A DNA stretch of 64,000 nucleotides from Isoptericola croceus (GCF_029382255.1 NZ_JARLLG010000006.1:213003-277002), one strand, 5' to 3'. Numbered from the stretch's first letter, positions 32,337 to 40,780 are shown. Translations and numbers: made by a program. The notes: generated by a model not told the origin, from the sequence alone.

Positions 32337-33517
32337 CCCCCGACGACGGCGTCGGCGAACCTGTCGGGCCGGAAGGCGTCGACCGGCATCGTGGTGTACC
32401 CGTCGACGAGCCACTCGGCGACGGCGTCGCCGATCCCCGCGGAGTGCTTGAACCCGTGCGCGTTGCAGCCGCCCGCCACCCAGACGAGCCGCTCATGGTC
32501 GACGGGCCCGATCACGAACTGCCCGTCACGGGTGCGGTCGTAGCGGCACATCGTGCCGGACACCGGCTCGGCGCGGACGCCGGGGAAGGTCAGCGGCCCC
32601 TGCTCGAGCACGGGCGCCCAGTCGTGCGACGTCAGGTCAGGCACGCCGCTGCCCGGCGGCACCGGCGTCGCTGCCTCGACGCCCAGCTTGACGACCGACG
32701 GGTCCGCGCCGGGGAGCACGCCGTGGCCCCACACCACACGACCGTCCTCCAGCTCGCGCATGAAGACCGGCAGGTCGCCGATGCTCAGGCCGTCCGGGTC
32801 GCCGACCCGCAGGAACGTCATCGGCATGGCCACGGTGCGCCAGCCCGCGGCCTCCACGAGCTCGGGCGCCAGCGGCGCCAGGAGGCCGGCGTTCCCCACC
32901 CCGGCGGCGAGCACCAGCACGTCGGCCTCCAGCACCCCCGTCGCGCTGGATTCCTGCCCGACCCACTCGACCCGTACCCCGCCGCCGGCCCGGCGTTCCA
33001 CCGCCTGCACGCCCGCACCGGTGAGGAGCCGGGCCCCGGCGGCTCGCGCCTGCTCCAGGGCACCGCTGATCACCTGGTCGACGTCGAGCAGGGCGGCCTC
33101 GGGCTCGAAGACCGCCAGGTGGTCCTCGGGGAGGGTGGCGTGGCCCCGGAACCGGCGTCGCGTCGCGGCGGCGTCGAGCACCTCGACGGGCAGGCCGTGC
33201 CGCTGGGCGGCCTGCCGCGCCCCGGTCACGACCGGGCCGTCCGCCGGTCCCAGCAGCATCCCCCCGCTGGACACCCGCAGCCGGCGACCCGACCGGTCGG
33301 CCAGCTCGCGCCACAGCTCGTCGGAGCGCCGCGCCACCTGGACGAGGTCGGGGTGCTCCAGGCACGCCGTCCGGAACATCCTGGTCGCCCCTCCGGAGGA
33401 CCCGAAGCCGTGCGGAGGGGCGTGGCGATCGAGCCCGACGACGTCGGCCCCGCGCCGCGCGAGCCGCCACGCGATGTGGGCGCCCCAGGCCCCGAGCCCG
33501 ACGACGATCACCCGCAC
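32333..33517 (-). CDS. FAD-dependent amine oxidase (monomeric sarcosine oxidase / N-methyl-amino-acid oxidase type)
   Basis: A 394-residue flavoenzyme with the dinucleotide fold VIVVGLGAWGAHIAWRLARRG at the N-terminus and the layout of DAO/MSOX-family oxidases (GSSGGATRMFRTA near residue 37, VWVAGGCNAHGFKHS near 345). These oxidise secondary or tertiary amines such as N-methyl amino acids or cyclic imino acids. GTG 33517 is chosen because GAGGAG lies 7 bases upstream; an upstream GTG (33535) overlaps the previous stop. The usual covalent-FAD Cys of MSOX appears as GGCNAHG. It could oxidise a thiazolidine or precursor amine, but the substrate is unknown. Confidence 0.82.
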   Translation of the reverse strand: MRVIVVGLGAWGAHIAWRLARRGADVVGLDRHAPPHGFGSSGGATRMFRTACLEHPDLVQVARRSDELWRELADRSGRRLRVSSGGMLLGPADGPVVTGARQAAQRHGLPVEVLDAAATRRRFRGHATLPEDHLAVFEPEAALLDVDQVISGALEQARAAGARLLTGAGVQAVERRAGGGVRVEWVGQESSATGVLEADVLVLAAGVGNAGLLAPLAPELVEAAGWRTVAMPMTFLRVGDPDGLSIGDLPVFMRELEDGRVVWGHGVLPGADPSVVKLGVEAATPVPPGSGVPDLTSHDWAPVLEQGPLTFPGVRAEPVSGTMCRYDRTRDGQFVIGPVDHERLVWVAGGCNAHGFKHSAGIGDAVAEWLVDGYTTMPVDAFRPDRFADAVVGG

Positions 33518-33531
33518 CGAGCCGCTCCTCG

Positions 33532-34635
33532 TCACGCCGGGCCGGTGAGGGCCGGGTCGGCCTCGGCGGCCGTCGGCATGGCGACGTCCAGGCGCGGGGC
33601 GACCTCCTCGACGAGCAGGTCGAGCGCTCGCTGGGCCTTGGTCGCCCCGATCAGGCCGGGGTTGAGGTGCAGGCTGACCGTGAGGTCCTCGCCGTACCAC
33701 TCCCGGACGTGCGCGAGCTGGTCGGCGACGTCCTGCGCGGTCCCGGCCAGCACGGTGTCGTTGCCGAGGGCGCGGTCGAAGTCGTACCCGCGGATCTTGT
33801 CCACGAGCTGCTCGTACCCGGCGTAGTCCGCGCTGCGGCGCGTCGCCCAGGACGAGACCGCGGTGGCCATGTGCTCGATGTAGTTGGCCTCCCACCGCCG
33901 GCCGTCGGCGTGGGCGACGGCGCGATCGTCGGCCAGGTAGCAGGTGTACTTGATCTGGATCCGCCCGGGGCCGTGACCGGCCGTCGCGCGCGCCTCGCGG
34001 TAGGCGGCGAGCATCTCCTGCAGCTGCGGACGCGGCGTGACCGTCGGCACGACCTGGAGGTGGTGGCCCGCCCGCCCGGCGGCCATGCAGGAGTCGAGGC
34101 TCGTCGTCGAGGCGACGAAGACCGGGGGGTGCGGCGCCTGGAACGGTCGCGGGTAGACCGTCACCGGGTCAAAGGGTGCCCACGGCAGGTCGGACGCCAC
34201 CTGTTCCTCCGTCCAGAGCCGCACGATCGTCTCGACGTTCTGGGCGAAGCGCACGCGGCTCTCGTCCATCGGCACGCCGAACGCGTCGAACTCCGCGGGC
34301 AGGAACGCCCGGCCGAAGCCCACGTCGAGGCGTCCGCGGGAGAGCTGGTCGAGGAGGGCCAGGGACGCGGCCAGCTTGATCGGGTGCCCGAAGGCGGCGA
34401 CGACGGCGCCGGTGGTCAGGCGGATGCGCTCGGTCCGCGCGGCGATCGCGGTGAGCAGCGTGACCGGGTCGGGGCTGTACCCGCCGTACCCGCTGAGCTG
34501 GTGCTCGACGACCTGGACGTGCTCCAGGCCGAGGCGGTCCGCACGGACCGCGAGCTGCACCACCTCGTCGTAGTAGTCGGCCGGTGCGCGGAGCGCCGGG
34601 TCGAACACCGGGAAGAACGTCAGACCGAACTGCAT
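33532..34635 (-). CDS. luciferase-like flavin monooxygenase
   Basis: A 367-residue LLM-class protein, N-terminus MQFGLTFFPVFDP, with GGYSPDPVTLLTAIAARTERIRL and the LDQLSRGRLDVGFGRA stretch typical of bacterial-luciferase-like TIM barrels. Members use FMNH2 or F420. The ATG at 34635 is preferred because of the family-like start and a GGCGAGG six bases upstream; a GTG at 34641 is possible. It is the first gene of the leftward unit LLM, oxidase, PPTase, starting just below operator C. If FMN-dependent, the flavin reductase at 2601 may supply it. Confidence 0.85.
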   Translation of the reverse strand: MQFGLTFFPVFDPALRAPADYYDEVVQLAVRADRLGLEHVQVVEHQLSGYGGYSPDPVTLLTAIAARTERIRLTTGAVVAAFGHPIKLAASLALLDQLSRGRLDVGFGRAFLPAEFDAFGVPMDESRVRFAQNVETIVRLWTEEQVASDLPWAPFDPVTVYPRPFQAPHPPVFVASTTSLDSCMAAGRAGHHLQVVPTVTPRPQLQEMLAAYREARATAGHGPGRIQIKYTCYLADDRAVAHADGRRWEANYIEHMATAVSSWATRRSADYAGYEQLVDKIRGYDFDRALGNDTVLAGTAQDVADQLAHVREWYGEDLTVSLHLNPGLIGATKAQRALDLLVEEVAPRLDVAMPTAAEADPALTGPA

Positions 34636-34651
34636 CTCCACCTCGCCTTAA

Positions 34652-34669
34652 TGCGAATGAGTCTCATTC
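34652..34669. promoter_or_regulatory. Zur-like operator C, divergent promoter of LLM and DegT units
   Basis: A perfect 7-1-7 palindrome GAATGAGTCTCATTC (34655-34669) lies in the 72-bp gap between the LLM start (34635) and the aminotransferase start (34708). The overlapping 15-mer TGCGAATGAGTCTCA matches 11 of 15 positions of the Zur-type palindrome and shares the TGNNAATGA core with operator B. It would repress both divergent units. Confidence 0.62.
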
Positions 34670-34707
34670 TAGAGTAGCGTACGGTCGTCCGTCGTCAGGA
34701 GAGGACC

Positions 34708-35955
34708 ATGACCGTCTCGCAGACCCACGCCACCGACAGGCACTACCGCGTCGCGGCGCCGGCGCGCGGAAGCGTCGTCGGGCGGGCGGAGATCGCTGCC
34801 CTCACCTCGGTGCTCGAGGGTGCGTCCAGCCTGAGCGCGGCGAGCCGGCGGGAGGCGTTCGAGGCCGAGCTCACCGCCCTCATCGGGTGCCGGCACGCCC
34901 TGACCGTCACCAGCGGCACGGTCGCGCTGGAGATCGCCATCCGCCTCCTCGACCTCGAGGCCGGGGACGAGGTCGTGGTGACCCCGCAGACCTTCCAGGC
35001 GACGGCCCAGCCGCTGCTGGAGTCCCCGGCGACCGTCCGCTTCTGCGACATCGACCCCGTGACGCTCAACCTCGACCCCGACGCACTCGCCGACGTCATC
35101 ACCCACCGCACCCGCGCGGTGATCCTCGTGCACTACGGCGGCCGCCCGGCAGAGATGCCGGCGATCACCGCCCTGGCTCACGCCCACGGCGCGCTGGTGA
35201 TCGAGGACTGCGCCCACGCCCTCGGCGCCTCGACCCCCGCCGGCGCACCCGGGTCGCTGGGGGACATCGGCTGCTTCAGCTTCCACTCGTCGAAGAACAT
35301 CACCACCCTCGGCGAGGGCGGCCTGATCACGCTCGCCGACGACACCCTCGCCCACCGGGTCCGCCGCATCCGCGACAACCGCATCGACATCCGTCTCAGC
35401 GACGCCGCCCGGTCCGCGGCCTTCACCGAGCTGCGCCCGTGGCTCATCTACGCCGACGAGCTGGACACCGGCGTCAGCGAGATCCGGCGCTCCGGGACCA
35501 ACGCAACGCTCTCCGAGGCGGCCTGCGCCGTCGGGCTGGCACAGCTGGAGCGACTGGGGCAGATGATCGCCCGCCGGGAGGCCATCGTGGACCGGCTCGA
35601 CGCCGTCGTCTCAGCGGTCCCCGGGTTCACGACGCAGACGACCACCCCGGGCGACCGGAGCGCCCACCACCTCTACACGGCGTTCTGCGAGCTCGGTGCC
35701 GACGCGCGCCACCAGGTGCTCGCCGACCTCGACCGCGCCGGGATCCAGGTCCAGCTCCGGTACGCCCCGCTGCACCTCACGCCTGAGTGGCAGCTGCGCG
35801 GGCACCGCCGGGGCGAGTGCCCCGTCGCCGAACGGGACTGGTTCGAGCGGCACCTCAACCTCCCGTGCCAGCCCACGCTCTCCGACGACCAGGTCGACAT
35901 CCTCGCCACCGAGCTCGACCGAGCGCTCCGCTCGGCGTCGTCCCGCCACGCCTGA
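34708..35955 (+). CDS. DegT/DnrJ/EryC1-type PLP aminotransferase
   Basis: A 415-residue fold-type I PLP enzyme. TSGTVALEIAI near residue 70 and the lysine loop FSFHSSKNITTLGEGG near 195 (Lys forms the internal aldimine) are diagnostic, together with VIEDCAHALGA. Family members transaminate sugar ketones or cyclitols, or act as dehydratases; some make amino-aryl precursors. It has no counterpart I recall in coelibactin clusters. ATG 34708 follows AGGAGAGG. It is divergent from LLM across operator C and 35 bp upstream of the tautomerase. Confidence 0.88.
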   Translation: MTVSQTHATDRHYRVAAPARGSVVGRAEIAALTSVLEGASSLSAASRREAFEAELTALIGCRHALTVTSGTVALEIAIRLLDLEAGDEVVVTPQTFQATAQPLLESPATVRFCDIDPVTLNLDPDALADVITHRTRAVILVHYGGRPAEMPAITALAHAHGALVIEDCAHALGASTPAGAPGSLGDIGCFSFHSSKNITTLGEGGLITLADDTLAHRVRRIRDNRIDIRLSDAARSAAFTELRPWLIYADELDTGVSEIRRSGTNATLSEAACAVGLAQLERLGQMIARREAIVDRLDAVVSAVPGFTTQTTTPGDRSAHHLYTAFCELGADARHQVLADLDRAGIQVQLRYAPLHLTPEWQLRGHRRGECPVAERDWFERHLNLPCQPTLSDDQVDILATELDRALRSASSRHA

Positions 35956-35990
35956 CCCCCCACCCACGCGATCGCAGAAGGAGCCGCACC

Positions 35991-36188
35991 GTGCCATTCA
36001 TCGAGGTCAAGATCTTCGAGGAGCGCCTCACCCCCGAGACGGAGGCGGCGCTGCTGACCGAGCTCTCCGGCGCCGTCGGACGCACGCTCGGACCGGACGC
36101 CGAGGCCAGCACCTGGGTGGTGCTGCACGGCGCGCCGGCACGCCGGTGGGCGGTCTCCGGCGAGGTTCAGGGTCGGGTGTCCTCCTAG
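35991..36188 (+). CDS. 4-oxalocrotonate tautomerase-like protein
   Basis: A 65-residue protein beginning (V/M)PFIEVKIFEERLTPE, with Pro at position 2 becoming the N-terminal catalytic Pro1 after Met removal, and a later STWVVLHGAPARRWAVSG segment typical of this family. Such enzymes move protons in keto-enol or imine-enamine systems. GTG 35991 is preceded by AAGGAG at 7-bp spacing. It is the last gene of the rightward unit from operator C and marks the right end of the metallophore cluster. Confidence 0.85.
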   Translation: MPFIEVKIFEERLTPETEAALLTELSGAVGRTLGPDAEASTWVVLHGAPARRWAVSGEVQGRVSS

Positions 36189-36255
36189 CGGTGAGCCGAG
36201 ACCCGCGCCGGTGCTCGCCCGGCGACCTGCTCGACCACGTACCGGGCGTCCCGGC

Positions 36256-36639
36256 TCACTTGTCGGGCAGCAGTTTCGTGATCGGGCGCATCCGCGGTCC
36301 GTCCGGGGTCGGCACAGCGACCACGACGTCGGGATGCAGATCAAGCATGGCCTGGCGGCACCGTCCGCACGGCGGGATGAGGCCGCGTGATCGGTCCCCA
36401 GCCGCGGCCATCGCGACCAACGGGCCAGCATGAGCGGCCGCAGCCGCACCTATCGCCACGAGCTCTGCGCACGGACCGCCGGTGAAGTGGTAGACGTTCA
36501 CCGCCGTGTGGATGCGCCCCTGGGTGTCGAGGGCTGCGGCAGCGACGGTGTGGTTCGGGTCATCACCGAGCTGGGTAGCGAGCGACTCAGCCTCAGCGAT
36601 GAGGCGAAGCTCAGAGCGCAGCGGTTCCATGGCGGTCAT
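36256..36639 (-). CDS. cytidine / blasticidin-S deaminase-like protein
   Basis: A 127-residue zinc deaminase with the two signature motifs: GGPCAELVAIGAA (Cys ligand and catalytic Glu) near residue 55 and PPCGRCRQA (two Cys ligands) near 90. The all-Cys ligand set fits the small tetrameric cytidine deaminases and blasticidin-S deaminase. Substrate may be cytidine or an analogue. It points towards the metallophore cluster but shares no operon with it. A 26-bp repeat lies 80 bp upstream of its start. Confidence 0.88.
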   Translation of the reverse strand: MTAMEPLRSELRLIAEAESLATQLGDDPNHTVAAAALDTQGRIHTAVNVYHFTGGPCAELVAIGAAAAAHAGPLVAMAAAGDRSRGLIPPCGRCRQAMLDLHPDVVVAVPTPDGPRMRPITKLLPDK

Positions 36640-36718
36640 CTTCGCAGGCAGCCACCGCCGCCGGGCGTCCGGACAACCCGGGGCGACGACGAAGTTCCCG
36701 AGCGGACCAATGCCGTCA

Positions 36719-36744
36719 TCACTACAGGTCAGTGATGATCACTG
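36719..36744. repeat. 26-bp repeat with CACTG inverted half-sites, copy 2
   Basis: Same orientation and 22 of 26 identical bases to 2470-2495; includes the dyad CAGTGATGATCACTG. It lies 80 bp upstream of the cytidine deaminase start and 69 bp from the antitoxin fragment. It could serve as an operator for the deaminase gene or be the right partner of a pair that flanks the cluster. Confidence 0.55.
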
Positions 36745-36812
36745 TCGACCAGCCAGTCGACCTGTCACCTGTCATGCATCGGCCCCGGTCTCGGACAGCG
36801 GCTCGTCGGGTC

Positions 36813-37150
36813 TCACGCCGACGCCAGGCGGTCAGAGACGTACCTGTGCAGGGAGACGTGCTCCTCGGCCGCCTTCTCGGCGATCCTCCGATGGGTGGCC
36901 GGCGGGATCCGCACCTGGAACTTTCCCGAATACTCGCTGAGGGACCTTCTGGCCAGAGGCTTCGAGGTCGGCGACGACATCGCGAGCGAGTTGCTGGATG
37001 CCGGCGAACGCCTGGCCAGACTCACCCGCCAGCCCATCCAGCAGCGTCGACTTGCCCAGGCCACGGGGCCCTTCGAGAAGAATCACCGGGTAGTCGACTC
37101 GCCGTCACGGACGACTCGGGTCAGACGGCGCGCGACAGCCTGGTCCCGCA
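36813..37150 (-). pseudogene. remnants of an ATPase gene and a HicB-like antitoxin
   Basis: On the minus strand several fragments join only across frame changes. From about 37150, ARRLTRVVRDGES leads, after a shift, into DYPVILLEGPRGLGKSTLL, a P-loop start like those of DUF4143-type ATPases. It continues into FAGIQQLARDVVADLEASG and, after another shift near 36950, into YSGKFQVRIPP-ATHRR...SLHRYVSDRL, the ribbon-helix-helix end of HicB-type antitoxins. No intact gene remains. This is debris of a toxin-antitoxin or ATPase locus, fitting the disturbed region between cluster and tRNA-Leu. Bases 37151-37358 hold no gene I can support. Confidence 0.6.
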
Positions 37151-37358
37151 CCCCAACGCATCCGCAGGTCGGAATCTGCCGCTACCCCAACTCGGAATCT
37201 GCCGGCCTCGGTTCTCGGATCCTGCCGCCCGACCACGGAGTCGACGTCACCGCAGCGGCGCGCAATCGGGCGACTGTACTGACGGCGGAGCGTGGAGCGA
37301 CTGGCACGAGTCTCTCCCGGGATGGGTGGAGCGTCAGGGTCTGCGGTTCGGGTGGATG

Positions 37359-38177
37359 TCAGCTGGCGAGCTGGTTCATCTTGCGGATCTGGCTGTCGAA
37401 GATCCCGGAGGGAGCGAAGCGGCGCAGGACACTGGCGCGGCCGGCCAGCGTGCCGGCGGTGTAGCGCAGCTTCGGCCTCGGGTCCGTCGCCGCTGCGACG
37501 ATCACCTTGGCGACGACGGCCGGGTCGTCGCCTTCCTCGACCGCCGCCGTCATGATGCGGCCGAAGGTCTGCCGCTGCTGCGCGTACACCTCCAGCGGCA
37601 GGTCGGGCTGCGTGCTGTTGGCCTCGAACCCGGTCCTGGTGTAGGCGGGTTCGACGAGCAGCGCCCGGATGCCGTACTCCCGGACCTCGTGGTCCAGGGA
37701 CTGGGTGTAGCCCTCGATCGCGTGCTTGGAGGCGCCATAGACGGCCATGTAGGGCGCGGGGATGAACCCCTGCACGGACGAGAGGTTGATGATGCGACCG
37801 CGTTCCTGGGCGCGCATGTGCGGCAGGACCTCCCGCACCATGCGCAGGACCCCGAAGACATTGATGTCGAAGACCGTCTGGGCCTGCGCGACGGAGCTCT
37901 CCTCGGCCGCGCCGATCGAGCCGACTCCGGCGTTGTTGACCAGGACGTCGATCCGTCCGAACCGCTCGATCACCTGCTTGACCGCTGCGGCGGCCGAGTC
38001 GTCACGGGCCACGTCGAGGTCGAGGAACGTCACTCCTTCCAGCGGGGTGACGCGCGAGGTGTCGCGGCTGGTGCCGACGACATCGAAACCCGCTTTGACC
38101 AGGCCGAGCGCTGCGTCCTTCCCGATACCGGAGGACGCACCGGTCACGAGGGCTACCTGGCGAGCTGTCGTCATCAT
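37359..38177 (-). CDS. short-chain dehydrogenase/reductase
   Basis: A 272-residue classical SDR: cofactor motif TGASSGIG near residue 13, NNAG near 87, catalytic Ser (LSSVQG) near 138 and YGASK near 152. The DLDV after strand 3 is usual in this family. It oxidises or reduces an unknown alcohol or ketone with NAD(P)(H). It is divergent from the HxlR regulator across a 109-bp gap, a common pairing in which the regulator controls the oxidoreductase. The start is either of two adjacent ATGs (38177, 38174). Confidence 0.9.
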   Translation of the reverse strand: MMTTARQVALVTGASSGIGKDAALGLVKAGFDVVGTSRDTSRVTPLEGVTFLDLDVARDDSAAAAVKQVIERFGRIDVLVNNAGVGSIGAAEESSVAQAQTVFDINVFGVLRMVREVLPHMRAQERGRIINLSSVQGFIPAPYMAVYGASKHAIEGYTQSLDHEVREYGIRALLVEPAYTRTGFEANSTQPDLPLEVYAQQRQTFGRIMTAAVEEGDDPAVVAKVIVAAATDPRPKLRYTAGTLAGRASVLRRFAPSGIFDSQIRKMNQLAS

Positions 38178-38207
38178 GAACTCCTGAACTCAAGAGGAAG
38201 CCACTGT

Positions 38208-38236
38208 GTTGTGATTTCCTACCGACTGGCCACAAC
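38208..38236. promoter_or_regulatory. inverted repeat in SDR/HxlR divergent promoter
   Basis: GTTGTG at 38208 and CACAAC at 38231 form a 6-17-6 inverted repeat in the gap between the SDR and HxlR starts, with a further GTTGG...ACAAC at 38251-38265. HxlR-type regulators bind such dyads; assignment is by position only. Confidence 0.4.
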
Positions 38237-38286
38237 CGTAGCTCGGGTGAGTTGGAAAAGACAACACACGCGTCTAGGGTGAAGCG

Positions 38287-38772
38287 ATGACCGATCTCGA
38301 CCCGCGCACCGGCGTCCGCATGTCCGAGCTGCCCCTGGAGGTCCGCCCCTGCTCGCTCGCCGCAGCACTGGACGTCCTCGGCGAGCGGTGGTCGCTCCTG
38401 GTGCTGCGCGAGATCGGTTACGGGGTGCACCGCTTCGCGCGTATCGCCGGCTACACCGGGGTGTCCCGCGACATCCTCGCGGACCGGCTGCGCAAGCTCG
38501 AGGCCGCCAGCATCATCGAACGCCGGCTGTACAGCGAGCACCCGCCACGCCACGAGTACCACTTCACCGAGGCCGGCCAGGAGCTGTTCCCGGCCATGCT
38601 CGCCCTCTCCCAGTGGGGCGACAGATGGGCGACGGATGCCTCGGCCGTCACCCGCCGGCACGCCTGTGGCGAGCCGGTCCAGGTCGACCTGCTCTGCCAC
38701 CACTGCGGCCGGCCGGTCACCCACGACACCGTCTCTACCGAACCCGTCGGTGGGCGGGAGATCGGCGAATGA
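38287..38772 (+). CDS. HxlR-type winged-helix regulator
   Basis: A 161-residue HxlR-family regulator: the conserved Cys near residue 20 (RPCSLAAALDVLGERWSLLVLREI), then the winged helix (FARIAGYTGVSRDILADRLRKLEAASIIERR...) and a C-terminal CHHCGRPV cysteine pair. HxlR proteins often sense reactive electrophiles through the N-terminal Cys and control a divergent oxidoreductase, here the SDR. The ATG at 38287 is the usual start. Its stop overlaps the start of the broken transporter gene (ATGA). Confidence 0.9.
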   Translation: MTDLDPRTGVRMSELPLEVRPCSLAAALDVLGERWSLLVLREIGYGVHRFARIAGYTGVSRDILADRLRKLEAASIIERRLYSEHPPRHEYHFTEAGQELFPAMLALSQWGDRWATDASAVTRRHACGEPVQVDLLCHHCGRPVTHDTVSTEPVGGREIGE

Positions 38773-38997
38773 CAGCGACGCTGCGACCGGCGGGCCACAC
38801 TCCGAGCGCGACCGTGCCCGCCCGGCGGACCTAGCCGCTGGGCGTCTTCGGGCTCGCGCTGGTCTGGCCGGTCTCGGCGGCTGGACGGCCGCGGCAGAGG
38901 TCCTCGACGCGCCCCGTTGGCCCGCGGAGCTGTCCTATCTGACGAGCGGCGGGCTCTGGCTCGTCTTCACCACCATCGGCGACCCAGCGAGAACCTT
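38769..38997 (+). pseudogene. truncated TehA/SLAC1-type transporter gene
   Basis: Starting at an ATG that overlaps the HxlR stop, the frame reads MTATLRPAGHTPSATVPARRT then a TAG. The same frame continues PLGVFGLAL, and after a shift AGLAGLGGWTAAAEVLDAP and SGGLWLVFTTI. This is the N-terminus and first helices of a tellurite-resistance/dicarboxylate (SLAC1) family transporter. The rest is absent. One stop, one frameshift and a 3' deletion make it a clear relic. From 38998 to 39179 I see only a weak CCACCGCCG/CGGCGGTGG hairpin (39045-39071). Confidence 0.6.
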
Positions 38998-39179
38998 CAG
39001 AGACAGCCGGGAACGACGAAAGTCCCGACCGAATCCCGACGCCACCACCGCCGTCGGACCGGCGGCGGTGGTTCAGGCACATCTACAAGATGCCGCCAGG
39101 CACACCCTGGGCCCGACCGGTGTGTTCGCCAATCGCGCGCAGTGAGTGCCCAGCGAGGTACGGCATGGGATGCCATCGC

Positions 39180-40097
39180 TCAGTCGGTGCGGGTGATGCA
39201 CCAAGCAGCGTCGAAGTCGCGGGTGTCGAGATCAGATTGGCGCATCCAGATCTCGAGGGGGGCAGCGTCGCCGAACCATCCGGCGAGGTGCGTCCAGCTC
39301 TCGAGGTCGAGCACGAGCCGGTATGTGTCCTTGTCTTCGCGAAGTGGCAGAGCCTGCTGGAGGACCTCCAGTGCCGGGCCGACTCCGTTCTGGCTGTGAC
39401 CGTAGACATGGGTTACGGGGACGGGGACATCGGTGGCCGAGCCGGTCTGCTGGAGAAGCCAGGCACGTTGGATCTGCTCGGTCACCTTCTCGGTGGTCTC
39501 GAAGCTGTCGTCGCCGTGAGGTACGACGTCCAGGGAGGAGATCACGGAGAACCCGGGCAGGAAGAGACCTGGCTGGCACACGTGCGTCGGGGTATCGAGT
39601 TCGTCAGGCGCCTCGATCAGCGCACTGCGGTCTGGCTCGGGAATCCAGTGCACGAGCCAACCACCTGACGCGTCATCGCCGGCTTCCCAGCCATAGACCT
39701 GCAGATCGTGGAAGACGTCGAGCACGCCGCTGACGGGCAGGCCCTGCCTGCGGTCGGGCCATCCGGCCTTGTCGGGGGTCTGGGAAGCACCGTCGACGTC
39801 TGCCAGGGAGATCGTCGCGACATGGGCGAGCGGCGCACCGTCGGCGTTGCGCGGCCACGTCTGGAGAGGGCCAACGGCTGGGCCGCCGAGCCAGGAGAGG
39901 TTCGCGCCCGTTGTCCACAGCTCGTCGAGCTCCTCGCGCCCCGAGGCGAACGACTGCCCCGAGAACACCGGCGACCATGCCGTGGAGGCGGCCAGGACAT
40001 CGGCAGACGGGCCAAAGCCCGCAAGCCATTCCTGGACCTCCGCCCAGGTGCCATGGATGGGCGCCGCCTCCTCTGTTCGTGCTGACTTCCTCGCCAC
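39180..40097 (-). CDS. DUF1963 (YwqG-like) family protein
   Basis: A 305-residue protein that follows the YwqG pattern: a statement like LGGPAVGPLQTWPRNADGAPLAHVATISLADVDG in the first third, LPVSGVLDVFHDLQ after it, and near the C-terminus WFGDAAPLEIWMRQSDLDTRDFDAAW. Function of this family is unknown. It has no signal peptide or membrane helix. The HNH gene ends only 11 bp upstream, so both could be one leftward unit. Confidence 0.72.
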   Translation of the reverse strand: MARKSARTEEAAPIHGTWAEVQEWLAGFGPSADVLAASTAWSPVFSGQSFASGREELDELWTTGANLSWLGGPAVGPLQTWPRNADGAPLAHVATISLADVDGASQTPDKAGWPDRRQGLPVSGVLDVFHDLQVYGWEAGDDASGGWLVHWIPEPDRSALIEAPDELDTPTHVCQPGLFLPGFSVISSLDVVPHGDDSFETTEKVTEQIQRAWLLQQTGSATDVPVPVTHVYGHSQNGVGPALEVLQQALPLREDKDTYRLVLDLESWTHLAGWFGDAAPLEIWMRQSDLDTRDFDAAWCITRTD

Positions 40098-40108
40098 GCC
40101 CCTGCCCC

Positions 40109-40513
40109 TCAGTTGTCCTGTTCGCGCGCGCTGACCGAACCCCCACCGCCGTCACGCAGCAGGCTCCTCAGGATCTCGGCGTGCCGGAGCAGGAAGGCAC
40201 TCTCGTCGAGTCGCTTGCGGCGCAGCCATCCTGAGACCTCGCTGTTGTGCTTGCTCGCGTTGCACGACGCACAGGCCGGGACGACGTTCGTCAGCGTGTA
40301 GCGGCCACCACGTGAGATCGGAAGGAGGCAGTCCTTCTGCAGAGCAGCGGTAGTCACGCCACAGTAGGCGCAGCCACCCCATTTCAAGACAAGGTCGTTC
40401 CACTGCGCTGTGCTGAGGTCGTTGTCGACTCGGTCAAGCCGTCGTTTCCGACGCTTGGCGTAGCGCGCACGCGTCGCAGCCGAGGTGCTGGGAAACCTAC
40501 GGCGGCGGGTCAC
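40109..40513 (-). CDS. HNH endonuclease-like protein with altered first His
   Basis: A 134-residue protein with a basic N-terminus and an HNH fold: zinc knuckle CAYCG near residue 49, then KDCLLPISRGGRYTLTNVVPACASCNASKHN. The layout matches HNH nucleases, but the residue normally His (DHxxP) is Cys (codon TGC), so general-base catalysis may be lost or altered. The remaining Asn and the CxxC/His segment are intact. It may be a degenerate nuclease or a variant with Cys in the metal site. Upstream bases 40514-40560 carry nothing clear. Confidence 0.78.
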   Translation of the reverse strand: MTRRRRFPSTSAATRARYAKRRKRRLDRVDNDLSTAQWNDLVLKWGGCAYCGVTTAALQKDCLLPISRGGRYTLTNVVPACASCNASKHNSEVSGWLRRKRLDESAFLLRHAEILRSLLRDGGGGSVSAREQDN

Positions 40514-40560
40514 GGAACGACGCTACCTCGACGGCTGAGGTCGCGGTCGAGCGACGTGGG

Positions 40561-40780
40561 TCAGTCGTATGCCGTCCGCGGGTCTCTGCGGATACGTTCA
40601 TCGACGGCGTTGGCGTCATCGCCAATGACGACGTGCCAGCCTTCCGTTGTAGTCGACCACCTGGTCGCGCCCGGTCCGCGCGGCGACATCGGCGCGGTCC
40701 GCCCGGCCAGCACACGACCCCCGGCAACAACTAGGACGACCGCCACCGCGCACCCGGCCCGCCTCGCGATCCACTGCGCC
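40561..40780 (-). pseudogene. possible membrane-anchored protein, 5' end disrupted by the IS
   Basis: Reading left from the IS, the frame holds a hydrophobic stretch (GCAVAVVLVVAGGRVLAG) followed by a soluble tail WHVVIGDDANAVDERIRR that looks like real protein. No good start codon lies between it and the IS boundary at 40823. On removing the IS and one target copy, the frame stays open into the tRNA-Leu terminator region without a clear start. It may be an old remnant. Function unknown. Confidence 0.3.

Noticed and set aside
37171-37210. CGGAATCTGCCG repeated twice 23 bp apart as possible IS ends.
   Set aside because: The copies are direct, short and not linked to any transposase fragment or target duplication.
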